Assembly: GCF_029338295.1 (NCBI RefSeq)
Contig: NZ_CP119791.1
Span: forward strand, 992,001 to 1,056,000
Origin: Haladaptatus sp. QDMS2
Lineage (GTDB): Archaea; Halobacteriota; Halobacteria; Halobacteriales; Halococcaceae
Length of the DNA: 64,000 nucleotides
Direction: 5' to 3'
In this document: piece after piece, positions 35,371 to 44,423 of the stretch
How the letters are laid out: each line of letters begins with the position of its first letter
Numbering within the stretch: position 1 is the stretch's first letter
Notes under the pieces: generated by a model
The model's database searches: none
Seen by the model: the letters and a program-made list of their open reading frames with translations, nothing else
What the model was told of the DNA's origin: nothing
Translations under genes and position numbers: made by a program

Positions 35371-35567
35371 AACACAACGGAGAACGACGAGGAACGGCGT
35401 GGGTCTCCGAGAGAAGCCCCGAAGACCCCCGGACAGCGTCCCCTTTTCCCTAGCAGTCGGGTTCAACGCTACCCCACGCGCGGTGGCTGGTTGCCACCAT
35501 CACACCCGACATGTGAGGGTTGGCGGGGATGGACTTGCTAGCGTTGCTTGTTATTTCAGGCAGTTTA
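35371..35567 (-). ncRNA. Candidate structured RNA between convergent genes (strand uncertain)
   Basis: This gap has nested complementary segments: CAACGCTA (35464-35471) with TAGCGTTG (35539-35546), GTCGGGT (35456-35462) with ACCCGAC (35504-35510), a perfect hairpin GGTGGC-TGGTT-GCCACC (35482-35498) and GGGTCT/AGACCC (35401-35406 with 35423-35428). The first two pairings cannot both nest, so they may be a pseudoknot or alternatives. On the minus strand a TATA-like TAATAAAC at the HTH stop codon would start RNA near 35546, at the CAACGCTA segment. It may instead be 3' UTR structure. No known RNA family recognised. Confidence 0.45.
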
Positions 35568-36212
35568 TTAGCTACGTTCTTCGAGCACGGATGAGAGTAC
35601 GCTTTTCACCCCACGACGGACTCGTTCCGAGGCCGCCTGTTGGGAAATTCCGAGGGTGTTCGCAATCTCTGAGAGCGTCGCCGCGCGCGGCACGTCGAAA
35701 TATCCGTGTTCGAGTGCGAGCAGCAGGGTCTCTCGCTGGTCTGCGGTCAGTCCGTGCGGTGGCTCCTGGCCACCGTCGGCGAGGGTGTACACCCGGGACA
35801 GGTCTATCGAAATGTCGTGTTCGAGACAGTACTCGTGGAACTGCGAGAGGTGTGCGTGGTCGCCAAACCGCAGGTGGAACAGCCACTCTCTGTTTCCGTT
35901 CGCTTTGAGAATCGTCGCTTCTGACTCGGCGATTCCGTGGACGAGGCTCTCGATTGGCTCTGTCCACTCGACGCGGTAGAGCGCTGAGCCACTCACGGCA
36001 TCCAGACGAGAAAGGTTCGCGACGACCGGACTCTCCCTGACTTCGTTCTCGAACGCCTCCAGATTGCCACCCGACGCCCAGAAAAACGGCATCACCTTTT
36101 CAGACGTCGGGACGATGCGTTCTAAGTCGATGTGAATCTCCGAATCCGTGTGCAAGACCGTGCCGAGATTGAACTCGGAGTATGGGATAGTAAACTCGGC
36201 GATGACACTCAT
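35568..36212 (-). CDS. HTH_10 (bacterio-opsin activator type) transcriptional regulator
   Basis: A 214-residue regulator. The C-terminal HTH_10 domain (about 155-210) reads LTADQRETLLLALEHGYFDVPR, then an HTH around LSEIANTLGISQQAASERVRRG. The N-terminal 150 residues are the sensory-like BAT-associated region with no cofactor motif seen. Such proteins are common haloarchaeal regulators of bacterio-opsin, carotenoid or stress genes; the target here is unknown. A separate gene on the minus strand, 32 bases from the next minus-strand gene. Confidence 0.88.
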   Translation of the reverse strand: MSVIAEFTIPYSEFNLGTVLHTDSEIHIDLERIVPTSEKVMPFFWASGGNLEAFENEVRESPVVANLSRLDAVSGSALYRVEWTEPIESLVHGIAESEATILKANGNREWLFHLRFGDHAHLSQFHEYCLEHDISIDLSRVYTLADGGQEPPHGLTADQRETLLLALEHGYFDVPRAATLSEIANTLGISQQAASERVRRGVKSVLSSVLEERS

Positions 36213-36244
36213 CCGTTGTATATCGGCCGGATAGAAAAAATACG

Positions 36245-36703
36245 TTACTCAGGCGGCGGGCTGGTCGAGACGGGGTCGTCCTCGTCCATTCGGAGCAACA
36301 GGAACACGGTGACGAACGCGACCACGATGTGCAACACCCCGAGGACGGCCACTCCGGCCATCGTCGCATCCGCTAACTGCTGTGCGAGCCACAGCGGGGC
36401 GGTAGAAAGGATGAGGACCGCGAGGGCGACGACGACGAAATTTCGCCTGGGGCGGTCGGTGTACCGGTCGAGGATGGCGTAGACGAACACGCCGCCGGCG
36501 GACCCGAGTACGGCGACGCCGATGACCTGTGACCACGCGAGCGGCGCGAACGTCGGCGGGACGAGTCCGAACGCACCGGCGATACCTCTCACGATGGTCG
36601 TCGCCACGATGACGGCGCCCACGACGAAGACACCGAGTCGAAAGAGGTAGTCTAGCCGCGCGAAATCGCTGGTGGGCGCGGCAGAATCGTCTCGCATTGC
36701 CAT
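36245..36703 (-). CDS. Four-helix membrane protein of unknown function
   Basis: A 152-residue protein with four hydrophobic helices (about 25-45, 55-75, 85-105 and 113-135) and a short acidic C-terminus. It lies 32 bases upstream of the HTH regulator on the same strand, so they may be co-transcribed. No conserved motif is recognised. An alternative ATG two codons in is possible. Confidence 0.75.
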   Translation of the reverse strand: MAMRDDSAAPTSDFARLDYLFRLGVFVVGAVIVATTIVRGIAGAFGLVPPTFAPLAWSQVIGVAVLGSAGGVFVYAILDRYTDRPRRNFVVVALAVLILSTAPLWLAQQLADATMAGVAVLGVLHIVVAFVTVFLLLRMDEDDPVSTSPPPE

Positions 36704-36861
36704 ATGCTATCTACAGGCATCCGAAAGAATTAAGTCTACCTCTCGAATTTGCGGGATAGACGGGACGAAGAACCACAATTCACCACTTTTTTGGAGAGTC
36801 AGCAGATGGAGATTGTCTGGCGGAAGCCGACCAGACCACGGCGAGGACAGTCCGCCGTACG

Positions 36862-36867
36862 TTTATA
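36862..36867 (+). promoter_or_regulatory. TATA box for the PH-domain pair
   Basis: TTTATA is centred about 28 bases before the ATG at 36893, supporting a leaderless transcript and that start over an in-frame ATG at 36872, which would lie before the predicted transcription start. Confidence 0.55.
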
Positions 36868-36892
36868 AGCGATGCCGGCGCAACACCAACCA

Positions 36893-37387
36893 ATGGACGG
36901 TGACACGACGGTCACACTGCGCAGCCTTCATCCGCGGGTGCAGGTGGTGTGGATCGCAGAGTCGGTGGTCGGCGCACTCGTGTTCGCCGCACTCGCCGGT
37001 GTCGTTTCCGCTTTCTTCGCCGGTCTCACTACCCGGACAGGCCTCGTCGCCGCGGGAGTGTTCGTGGTGCTGACTGTCGTCGGAAGCGTGCTCGCTGTCG
37101 CTCGGTATCGGCGGTGGCGGTACGCCCTCTACGACGACCACCTGTACTTAGAACGCGGTGTCTTCACCCGGGTCAAGACCGTCGTCCCGTTCGTCCGCGT
37201 CCAGCACGTAGACGCTCGTCGCGGCCCGGTCGAGCGACTCGCGGGACTCGCAACCTCGGTGGTGTACACGGCCGGGTCACGTGGCGCGGACGTGACTATT
37301 CCCGGCCTCACACCGACCGGAGCCGACGACCTGCAAGACCAGCTTAAGCGACTGGCCATCGACGCGGAACCCGAGGACGCCGTATGA
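36893..37387 (+). CDS. PH domain membrane protein (YdbS-like)
   Basis: A 164-residue protein with two N-terminal helices (about 20-42 and 46-68), then a bacterial PH (bPH2) domain with the motif YALYDDHLYLERGVFTRVKTVVPFVRVQHVD. YdbS/YdbT pairs in bacteria protect against antimicrobial peptides, probably by acting in the envelope. The next gene overlaps by 4 bases and encodes the larger partner. Confidence 0.88.
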   Translation: MDGDTTVTLRSLHPRVQVVWIAESVVGALVFAALAGVVSAFFAGLTTRTGLVAAGVFVVLTVVGSVLAVARYRRWRYALYDDHLYLERGVFTRVKTVVPFVRVQHVDARRGPVERLAGLATSVVYTAGSRGADVTIPGLTPTGADDLQDQLKRLAIDAEPEDAV

Positions 37388-38835
37388 AACTCAGTCCGCT
37401 TTCGATTCCCTACCGGCTTCTGCGGGTCGCGAGCGGGTTCGTCTGGGTTCTCATCTTCGCCGGATTCGGGTCCGTCTCGATGTTCGGGATGAGCGTCGGC
37501 ACCGCAGTTCTGGCGGGACTGTTCGGCCTCGGCTTCCTCGTCCTCGTCGGGTATCAAGTTCGCTACTATCAGCGCTTCGAGTATCGACTCACCGCGGACT
37601 CACTCGACATCACCTCGGGGGTCCTCTCCCGGACGAACCGGGAGATTCCGCTCCGGCGCATCCAGAACGTCGATATTCACCGCAACCTGATTCAACGCGC
37701 CCTCGACATCGCCGAAGTTCGGGTCGAAACCGCAGGCGGGAGTTCGACCGAAGCGCACCTGCGCTACGTGAGCACCGACGCGGCACGACGTCTCGTTAAC
37801 GAGGTCGGTCGGTTGAAACGCGGCGCTGTGGACGACACAGAAGAAGCCCCTGCCTCGACGCTCCTCTACGAAATTTCGTCGCGAGAACTCGCCCTCCTCG
37901 GTCTCGTCTCGCTCGATTTACGATTCGTGCCCATTCTCACCGTAGCCGTGCCGGTCGTCGTCCCCTCCCTTTCGCGATTCATCGTGACCGACCCTGTCAC
38001 CGGGTTCATCCTCGCCGCTCCGCTCGGCATCATCGCCCTCATCGTGCTCTCGGTCGTCACCAGCGGGGCCGCGGCCATCGCGAACTACTACGGTTTCCGC
38101 CTGTCGCGGGCGAACGGCGACCTGCGGTACGAACGAGGCCTGCTCCAGCGCTACGACGGGACGATTCCCCTCGACAAGGTGCAGACGCTCACGATTCGAG
38201 AGAATCTGGTTCAGCGACTCGTCGACCACGCCACGCTCGGTGTCGAGACGGCCGGGTACGCACCGGGACAGGGAACGACTCTCGGGTCTGAGGCGGCCGT
38301 CCCGCTCGCACCGAAAGACCGCGTCGTATCGCTCGCCCAGACAATCGAACCCTTTGGTGACCCGACGTTCGAGCGACCGCCGAAACGCGCCCGACAGCGG
38401 TACGCCGTGCGGTACACGCTCGCGTTGCTGGCGTTGACCGGCGTGCTGTTTGCCGTCATTCGATTTTCTGGATTTGAAATCGGATGGTGGGTGCCGTTGC
38501 TCGGCATTCCGCTTACGCCAGTCGCAGCCCACTACCAGTGGAAGAACCGGGGTTACGCGCTCACAGACGACTACGTCCTCACGCAGGCTGGGTTCTGGGT
38601 TCGAACGACGAAAATCGTCCCATACTATCGCGTTCAGACGGTGGCGACGAGCGCGTCCATCTTCCAGCGCTATCGCGACCTAGCCACGCTCACGGTGGAC
38701 ACCGCGGGCGCTCGGAGCATCATCGGCAGCAACGCCCGTGCCCTCGACATCGACGCGGCGACGGCTGCGACGCTCAGAGACGTGGTCGCAGACCGACTCC
38801 AGGCCTCGCTGCGAGCGCGACGAGTTCGCGGGTAG
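37384..38835 (+). CDS. PH domain membrane protein (YdbT-like), multiple PH domains
   Basis: A 483-residue protein with three bPH2-type domains separated by pairs of helices. The repeated core motif is visible as REIPLRRIQNVDIHRNLIQRALDIAEVRVET (first 20 or so residues of each repeat alike), again as GTIPLDKVQTLTIRENLVQR and as KIVPYYRVQTVATSASIFQR. It pairs with the preceding YdbS-like protein. Role in the archaeal envelope is unknown. Confidence 0.88.
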   Translation: MKLSPLSIPYRLLRVASGFVWVLIFAGFGSVSMFGMSVGTAVLAGLFGLGFLVLVGYQVRYYQRFEYRLTADSLDITSGVLSRTNREIPLRRIQNVDIHRNLIQRALDIAEVRVETAGGSSTEAHLRYVSTDAARRLVNEVGRLKRGAVDDTEEAPASTLLYEISSRELALLGLVSLDLRFVPILTVAVPVVVPSLSRFIVTDPVTGFILAAPLGIIALIVLSVVTSGAAAIANYYGFRLSRANGDLRYERGLLQRYDGTIPLDKVQTLTIRENLVQRLVDHATLGVETAGYAPGQGTTLGSEAAVPLAPKDRVVSLAQTIEPFGDPTFERPPKRARQRYAVRYTLALLALTGVLFAVIRFSGFEIGWWVPLLGIPLTPVAAHYQWKNRGYALTDDYVLTQAGFWVRTTKIVPYYRVQTVATSASIFQRYRDLATLTVDTAGARSIIGSNARALDIDAATAATLRDVVADRLQASLRARRVRG

Positions 38836-38837
38836 CG

Positions 38838-39548
38838 TCACCCGAGGCCGAGGATGCGCAGACCATCGAATTCGAACAGGAACAGGTAAATTTGCAGGAG
38901 GCCGGCGAGCACCAGCAGGACGCCCGCTGCGCGGGTGACTCCGCGAACGTTACGCGAGAGACGGCGAAGTAATGTCTCGCGTCCGAGAGCGGAGAGCGCG
39001 GTCACGAGAATCATGAGCACGCTCATCCCGGCGGCGTAGGCGGCGAGGGTCACGACGGCAGTGGAGGGTCCAGCAGCCAGCGCGGACAGCGAGACGGCGA
39101 TGAACAGTGGGGCTGTGCATCCGGCGGCGGCCCCCGCGTACACGACGCCGAACAGGACGAACCCGGTCGAAGACCGCGTTCGCGCTGGCAGTTGTATCGT
39201 CAGGTGGAGGCGAGTTGGCGTCTTTCCGAGGGCCATCGCTCCGCCGAGAAATACGAGCAAACTCCCGACGACGAGTTCGAGGAGAGAGATGTTGGTGAAC
39301 GCCTGCGTCCCGACGGCGACCACGAGGCCGACGAGCGCGGCGTAGACGAGAAAGAAGCCGGCACTCACGAGTGACCCGACGAGCACCGCTTGCTGGAGCC
39401 GTCGTCCAGTCGACTGCGGAGCGTCGTCTCCACTGCCGAGATAGTAGGCGACGTAGCCGGGGAGCAGCGGGTACGAACACGGGGCGAAGAAGGTGAGCAC
39501 GCCCGCGGTGAAGGCGAAACCGAGTCGCAGGTCTTCGAGAACCATCAC
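38838..39548 (-). CDS. Cytochrome c biogenesis protein CcdA family
   Basis: A 236-residue membrane protein with about six helices. Family landmarks are an N-terminal FFAPCSYPLLPGY, with the first Cys, and a second Cys in AGAAAGCTAPLFIAVS. CcdA moves reducing power from cytoplasmic thioredoxin to thiols outside the membrane. It overlaps the TlpA-like gene by 4 bases; together they form an extracytoplasmic thiol-reducing pair. Confidence 0.9.
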   Translation of the reverse strand: MMVLEDLRLGFAFTAGVLTFFAPCSYPLLPGYVAYYLGSGDDAPQSTGRRLQQAVLVGSLVSAGFFLVYAALVGLVVAVGTQAFTNISLLELVVGSLLVFLGGAMALGKTPTRLHLTIQLPARTRSSTGFVLFGVVYAGAAAGCTAPLFIAVSLSALAAGPSTAVVTLAAYAAGMSVLMILVTALSALGRETLLRRLSRNVRGVTRAAGVLLVLAGLLQIYLFLFEFDGLRILGLG

Positions 39549-40045
39549 GCGACTCCGGCGCGGCGGACGGCGTCGTCGATAGCTTGCAGACTGGCGAGGC
39601 CGACGTGTCGCCAGACTTCTTCGCCATCGGCAGTGAACACGAGGAGCGTCGGGAGGTTACTGACCCCGTAGTGCTCACCGGTTTGCACGTCCGGGTCGAG
39701 CGCCGTCGGCCACGTGCCGCCGTACTCTTCCCAGAAGGCTCGAACGACCTCCGCGTCGCGTTCCCACGTTATCGACAGCATGTGGAGGCGGTCTGGGCCG
39801 TAGCGACTGCGTATCTCGGCTAAGTCACTCATCTGGGGCTTACACGGCGCACACCAGGTTGCGAAGAAATCGAGCAACACTGGTCGGTCCGTCGGCTGGA
39901 CGCGGAGCGGGCCACCGTCGAGTGACCCGACCGCGAGCGTATCGAGCGTCAGGGCAGCCTCTCGCGACCCACCGGTACAGCCTGCGAGCGCACCCACTGT
40001 GGCGAGCCCGGCGGTCGCGAGAAATCGTCGCCGGGTTGTGTCCAT
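39545..40045 (-). CDS. TlpA-like thioredoxin lipoprotein
   Basis: A 166-residue Tat lipoprotein (TRRRFLATAG, lipobox ALAGC) with a thioredoxin-fold TlpA/ResA domain. The redox centre is FFATWCAPCKPQ at about residues 77-88. The ATG at 40045 precedes the twin Arg by three residues; the longer in-frame reading lacks signal logic. It is probably reduced by the CcdA partner encoded next. Divergent from the DUF3179 lipoprotein, which may be a client. Confidence 0.9.
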   Translation of the reverse strand: MDTTRRRFLATAGLATVGALAGCTGGSREAALTLDTLAVGSLDGGPLRVQPTDRPVLLDFFATWCAPCKPQMSDLAEIRSRYGPDRLHMLSITWERDAEVVRAFWEEYGGTWPTALDPDVQTGEHYGVSNLPTLLVFTADGEEVWRHVGLASLQAIDDAVRRAGVA

Positions 40046-40144
40046 GCCTGAGTATTGGTGGGTGCTGGAAAAGGGGTATTCCGTTTGTGAGCGTGGCTCA
40101 CACAACCCCGCCGGGGATTAGACGGGTGCGTGCCAATCCATGAC

Positions 40145-41284
40145 ATGAACCGACGGCGATACCTCACGGCAGTGTCCGCCGCGGCGGCATTCGGCCTCGC
40201 CGGATGCACGGGCGGCACGGGCGGCAGTCCTGACAGAACGCCCCCAGTTTCGACGCCGAATGGATTTACGCTCCCCGTTCCATCGGACCAATTGCGACGT
40301 GGTGCGCCGAAGGACGCGATTCCTGCCATCACGGACCCAGTCTTTGGGGAAAGTTGGGAGGGCATCGAGATGCGCGTTCGGAGCAACTTCATCGGCGAGT
40401 ACACCGCCCGCCCACGACTCGAACCGACGGACAGGGTCATCGGCGTCGAACGCGGTGGAGAGACGCGTGCCTACCCGCTCAAGATTCTGAACTGGCACGA
40501 AATCGTGAACGACGACTTCGACGGCCCACTGCTGGTGACGTTTTGCCCGCTCTGTGGCAGCGGTCTCACTGCGGAGCGAACCGTCGACGGCGCGGCGACG
40601 AACTTCGGGGTGTCGGGACTGCTCTGGAACTCGGACCTCGTGATGTACGATTTTAAGACCGAGAGCCTCTGGAGTCAGCTTCTCGCAACGGCGATTTCAG
40701 GCGAGCGAACCGGCGAGACGCTCACGCTGACGCCATCCACGCTGACGACGTGGGGGGAGTGGACTACCACCCACCCAGACACCGTCGTCCTCCTCCCGCC
40801 GCCGAAGTCGGGGACGATAAACGGGCCGACGACGCGCGATTACGGCATCGACCCCTACTCGTCGTACGCGAGTTCTGACCAGATTGGTATCGGCTTCAAC
40901 GACTTCGACGACGACCGCCTGCACCCGAAAACGCTCGTCATCGGCATCACCGACGGCGCGATGGCGCGCGCCTATCCGTTCGAAGTCGTCGACGCGAGCG
41001 GGGTCGTAAACGACACCGTCGGGTCACGTGCCGTGGTCGTCGCCACCCTCGCGGACGGAACGCTCGTGGCCTACGACCGCACGGTTGGGGACGAAACGTT
41101 GACCTTCGAGGTGGGTGCGCCAGGCGAGATGCGCGGCGGCGGGTCGCGCTGGCGACTCGGAACCGGCGTCGCCCTCGACGGCCCCCACGAGAGCACGCGC
41201 CTCACGCGAGCGAACGACGCGTCGCCGATGTTCTGGTTCGCGTGGGCAGATTTCAATCCCGCCACGGACATCTTCGAAGGCTGA
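40145..41284 (+). CDS. DUF3179 domain lipoprotein
   Basis: A 379-residue Tat lipoprotein (NRRRYLTAVS, lipobox GLAGC) whose mature part is a single DUF3179 domain. The conserved motif LVTFCPLCGSGLTAER (about 135-150), with two Cys, is clear, as are LNWHEIVND and the C-terminal MFWFAWADFNP. Function unknown in the family. The start at 40145 is chosen because it opens the signal peptide. It is divergent from the TlpA/CcdA pair across a 99-base gap. A T6 tract follows. Confidence 0.88.
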   Translation: MNRRRYLTAVSAAAAFGLAGCTGGTGGSPDRTPPVSTPNGFTLPVPSDQLRRGAPKDAIPAITDPVFGESWEGIEMRVRSNFIGEYTARPRLEPTDRVIGVERGGETRAYPLKILNWHEIVNDDFDGPLLVTFCPLCGSGLTAERTVDGAATNFGVSGLLWNSDLVMYDFKTESLWSQLLATAISGERTGETLTLTPSTLTTWGEWTTTHPDTVVLLPPPKSGTINGPTTRDYGIDPYSSYASSDQIGIGFNDFDDDRLHPKTLVIGITDGAMARAYPFEVVDASGVVNDTVGSRAVVVATLADGTLVAYDRTVGDETLTFEVGAPGEMRGGGSRWRLGTGVALDGPHESTRLTRANDASPMFWFAWADFNPATDIFEG

Positions 41285-41294
41285 CAACACTACC

Positions 41295-41300
41295 TTTTTT
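41295..41300 (+). terminator. T-tract terminator after the DUF3179 gene
   Basis: Six T bases lie 11 bases after the stop of the DUF3179 gene and before the DUF998 protein start. Confidence 0.45.
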
Positions 41301-41324
41301 GCCGGTGGGTCGGAACCTTCTTCA

Positions 41325-41939
41325 ATGAATACCCACCGCGCCGGAGCCCTTTCCGGCATCCTCGCACCCGGTATCACGCTCGGTGCAATCCTCCTGGCCA
41401 CGCTCCTCTCGCCGACCTTCACGTGGACCGGAAGCGCGCTCTCCAACCTCGGCGGCGCGGGCGAACGGACGGCGTGGCTGTTCAACGGCGGCCTCATGGT
41501 TGGCAGCCTCGTCGCCCTGCCGTTCGTCGCGGTGATCGTGCGCGCCGCCAGAAACTGGTGGCAACGAGTGGGAGTGGGCTTTCTCGCCCTGTCGCTCGTC
41601 GCCCTGTTCTCCGTCGGTGTCTTCCCTATCGGGACGGCGTATCACTTCCCCGCCGCACTCTCGTTTTACCTGTTGCTCACCCTCGCTCTCTGGGTCCACG
41701 GAACCGGGTCTGTGATTGCCGCAGACGTTTCCTTTGGTCTCGCGAGCATCTGGCTCGGCATCGCGAACATCATGACGTGGATGGTCTGGGTTTCGACGGG
41801 CGACCTCACGCGCAGTGGCCTCGCGATTCCAGAAATCATCGGCGCGCTCATCTTCGGCGGGTGGATGGCCTTCGCTGCACGGCGACTGTTCGCCCGGCCG
41901 CGAACTGCGGTCAGCCAGCCACTTTCGAAAACTGATTGA
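41325..41939 (+). CDS. DUF998 family membrane protein
   Basis: A 204-residue protein with six hydrophobic helices and the family pattern SALSNLGGAGERTAWLFNGGLM near residues 36-57. DUF998 proteins are archaeal and bacterial membrane proteins of unknown role. The ATG at 41325 is preferred; the in-frame DNA upstream overlaps the DUF3179 gene. The 3' end overlaps the convergent channel gene by 29 bases. Confidence 0.85.
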   Translation: MNTHRAGALSGILAPGITLGAILLATLLSPTFTWTGSALSNLGGAGERTAWLFNGGLMVGSLVALPFVAVIVRAARNWWQRVGVGFLALSLVALFSVGVFPIGTAYHFPAALSFYLLLTLALWVHGTGSVIAADVSFGLASIWLGIANIMTWMVWVSTGDLTRSGLAIPEIIGALIFGGWMAFAARRLFARPRTAVSQPLSKTD

Positions 41940-43575
41940 TGTCCTCGTCGAGACCGGTCACGATGAGTTCGTCGTCGCGCTGGATGACGAAATCCGGGCC
42001 GACGTCCGTGATGACCGACCCGTTTCGCCGGACGGCGATGACCGTACAGCCGGTTCGCTGGCGGACGTCCGCCCCCGCGAGGGTCTGTCCCGCGAGATTC
42101 GGTGCGGCTATCCGCACCACCTCTATCTGCTTGTCGAAGGTGATGACTTCCTCGTCGAGAATCGTCGAGGCGAGCATTCGACCGCTCACCGTTGCGAGCG
42201 CGAGGACGTAGTCCGCACCGGCGCGGTACATCTTTCGGACGCTGTCTGTCTCCTCTGCGCGGGCGAGAATCTCGATATCCGGGTAGTGTTCGCGCAGGAT
42301 GAGCAGGCAGAACACCGACACGGTGTCGTCGGGAAGCGCGAGAATCACCGCGCTCGCCTCGTCGAGTCTCGCCTCGCGCAGCGTCTCGTCGTCCGTCGCG
42401 TCCCCGACGACGTCCACGCCCGGTTTGTCCTCGATATCCACGACGGTGAAGGGGTGGCCGGACTCGTCGAGAGCGCGGGCGACTTCCGCCCCGACTTCAC
42501 CGTACCCGATAATGACAACCGGGCCGGGACTGTGACGCCGGGTGGCAGAGAGGGTGAGCGATTTGACCTGCTCTAATTGCCCCTCGTCGCCGGCGACGAG
42601 CAACATCGTGTGCTCGTCGATGACGGTCTCCGGGCCCGGCGGACTCACGAATTCCCCCGAGAGCCACGCTCCGATGATGTTCGCGCCGGTTTCCTCTGTG
42701 ATTCGACTGTCTTCGATAGTGACGCCGTCGAGCGGGCTGCCGTCCTGAATGGAGAACTCGACGATTTCGAAATTCTCACCGATTTCGACCGAGTCCATGA
42801 GTTCGTGACTGAGCGTCGTCGTCACCTTGTTCGCGAGACTCTCACCGACGAGGTGACGCGGCGAGAAGACGAAATCTGCACCAGCGTACCGGTGATAGCG
42901 GGCCGCGTCGTCCGTCTCGACGAAGGTGATAACCTGCGTATCGCAGATGTCCTTGGCCGTGAGAGCGATGCTCGCGTTCGTCTCGTCGTCCTCGTCCGCG
43001 ACGACCGCTCGCGCGTCGGCGATGTTCGCCGATTCGAGTGTTTCGTTCGTCTCGGGGTCGCCGAAGATGACCGGCACGCCGTTTTCGTAGAGCGCGTTCG
43101 CCTGCTCCCGATTCGACGCGATGACGACGGACGGAATCTCACGGTCGTCGAGTTCGTCGATGAGCGTCTCGCCGCGGGGCGTGTAGCCACAGATGATGAC
43201 GTGGTCTGTGAGGTCCTCGACCGCGTTCGGCGCGCTCATCGAGAGGCGGGTTTCGATCCACGGGACGACGAACAGCGGCAGCGCGAGGAAGACGAAGAAG
43301 ATGCCCGTAAACTGCATCGTCACGACGAGAAATTTCATCGGGAGCGTCGCCCACGGCGCGTCCTCGCCGTACCCCGTCGTGGTGAACGTTTCGACGACCA
43401 CGACGAGCGAATCGGAGAGCGACTGCGGGTCGTTTTCGAGGAGTCGCATCCCCGTGTTGTAGGCGAAGGTAAACGCGACGACGACGCCCACGAAGGTGAG
43501 CAGATACGTAATGAATAGATTGCGGCGGCTTTCCCTGCCGACCAGTCGCTGCAAGGAACTACCGGGCGAAGCCAT
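41911..43575 (-). CDS. Potassium channel with RCK (TrkA) domains
   Basis: A 554-residue protein. The N-terminus has two membrane helices around a potassium-channel pore with selectivity filter TTTGYGED (about residues 50-57). Two RCK units follow: RCK-N with a GYTPRGETLIDEL nucleotide site, a TrkA-C, then a second with GYGEVGAEVARAL and a C-terminal TrkA-C. It should conduct K+ across the cytoplasmic membrane under nucleotide or Ca2+ gating. K+ homeostasis is central to salt-in haloarchaea. Confidence 0.92.
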   Translation of the reverse strand: MASPGSSLQRLVGRESRRNLFITYLLTFVGVVVAFTFAYNTGMRLLENDPQSLSDSLVVVVETFTTTGYGEDAPWATLPMKFLVVTMQFTGIFFVFLALPLFVVPWIETRLSMSAPNAVEDLTDHVIICGYTPRGETLIDELDDREIPSVVIASNREQANALYENGVPVIFGDPETNETLESANIADARAVVADEDDETNASIALTAKDICDTQVITFVETDDAARYHRYAGADFVFSPRHLVGESLANKVTTTLSHELMDSVEIGENFEIVEFSIQDGSPLDGVTIEDSRITEETGANIIGAWLSGEFVSPPGPETVIDEHTMLLVAGDEGQLEQVKSLTLSATRRHSPGPVVIIGYGEVGAEVARALDESGHPFTVVDIEDKPGVDVVGDATDDETLREARLDEASAVILALPDDTVSVFCLLILREHYPDIEILARAEETDSVRKMYRAGADYVLALATVSGRMLASTILDEEVITFDKQIEVVRIAAPNLAGQTLAGADVRQRTGCTVIAVRRNGSVITDVGPDFVIQRDDELIVTGLDEDINQFSKVAG

Positions 43576-43670
43576 ACGTGTCCATTTGGCGCTGTGCGGC
43601 GTAAAACGATTCGGGTTGGGCGACTCAGCGTTCGGGTGGGCCGACAGTATAGTTATGTTCAGGGCGGTTC

Positions 43671-44423
43671 ATGTCGGCAGTAATGCCCGCCATCGAAACA
43701 ACTTCTCTCACAAAGGAGTACGACGGCTTTGCGGCACTCACAGACCTCTCGCTTTCGGTCGACCACGGCTCGCTGTACGGCCTCCTCGGGCCGAACGGGT
43801 CCGGAAAAACCACCACTCTCTCCATCCTGACCGGCCAGCTTGTCCCGACGGCCGGGTCTGCTCGCGTCCTCGACGTTGACCCCGTCGAAGACCCCGTGGA
43901 AGTCAGAAAAAAGGTCGGCATCCTCCCCGAACGCGAGGACCCGCCGAGTTTCATGACGCCACGCGAGTACCTCACCTTCGTTTCCGAGGTGCGAGACCTC
44001 GACGACCCGGAGTACCAAATCGCCCGGTGGGCCGACCGCCTCGGCTTCGAGGACCGGCTCGACACGCTCGCGACGGACCTCTCCGAGGGCGAACGCCAGC
44101 GCGTCATGCTCGCACAGGCGTTCGTCCACGACCCGCAGGTCGTATTCATCGACGAACCGCTCGTCAACTTAGACCCAATCATGCAAGAGCGGGTCAAACG
44201 ATTGTTCGTCGATTACTGTGACGTGGGCAACACGCTGTTTCTCTCGACGCACTTCATCAGCGTCGCGGAGGAAATCTGTACGAACGTCGGCATCCTCTCG
44301 AACGGCCGGCTCATCGCCGAACGCGACCCGCGAACGCTCGAAGACGGCGAGGGCCTCCTCGAGTACTTCCTCTCGGAGGTGGACGCAGCGAAGACGGCCG
44401 GGGAGGCCACGGTCGTCCAATGA
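43671..44423 (+). CDS. ABC-2 type exporter ATP-binding protein (second system)
   Basis: A 250-residue ABC ATPase. Walker A is GPNGSGKTT, the signature is DLSEGERQRVML, Walker B is VVFIDEP, and the switch is FLSTHFISVAE. It starts at ATG 43671; an in-frame ATG at 43683 is also possible. It overlaps the membrane partner gene by 4 bases. Substrate unknown. Confidence 0.9.
   Translation: MSAVMPAIETTSLTKEYDGFAALTDLSLSVDHGSLYGLLGPNGSGKTTTLSILTGQLVPTAGSARVLDVDPVEDPVEVRKKVGILPEREDPPSFMTPREYLTFVSEVRDLDDPEYQIARWADRLGFEDRLDTLATDLSEGERQRVMLAQAFVHDPQVVFIDEPLVNLDPIMQERVKRLFVDYCDVGNTLFLSTHFISVAEEICTNVGILSNGRLIAERDPRTLEDGEGLLEYFLSEVDAAKTAGEATVVQ

Noticed and set aside
39382-39671. Plus-strand frames over the CcdA and TlpA genes
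   Set aside because: CcdA and TlpA on the minus strand are certain from their motifs; the plus-strand frames are shadows.
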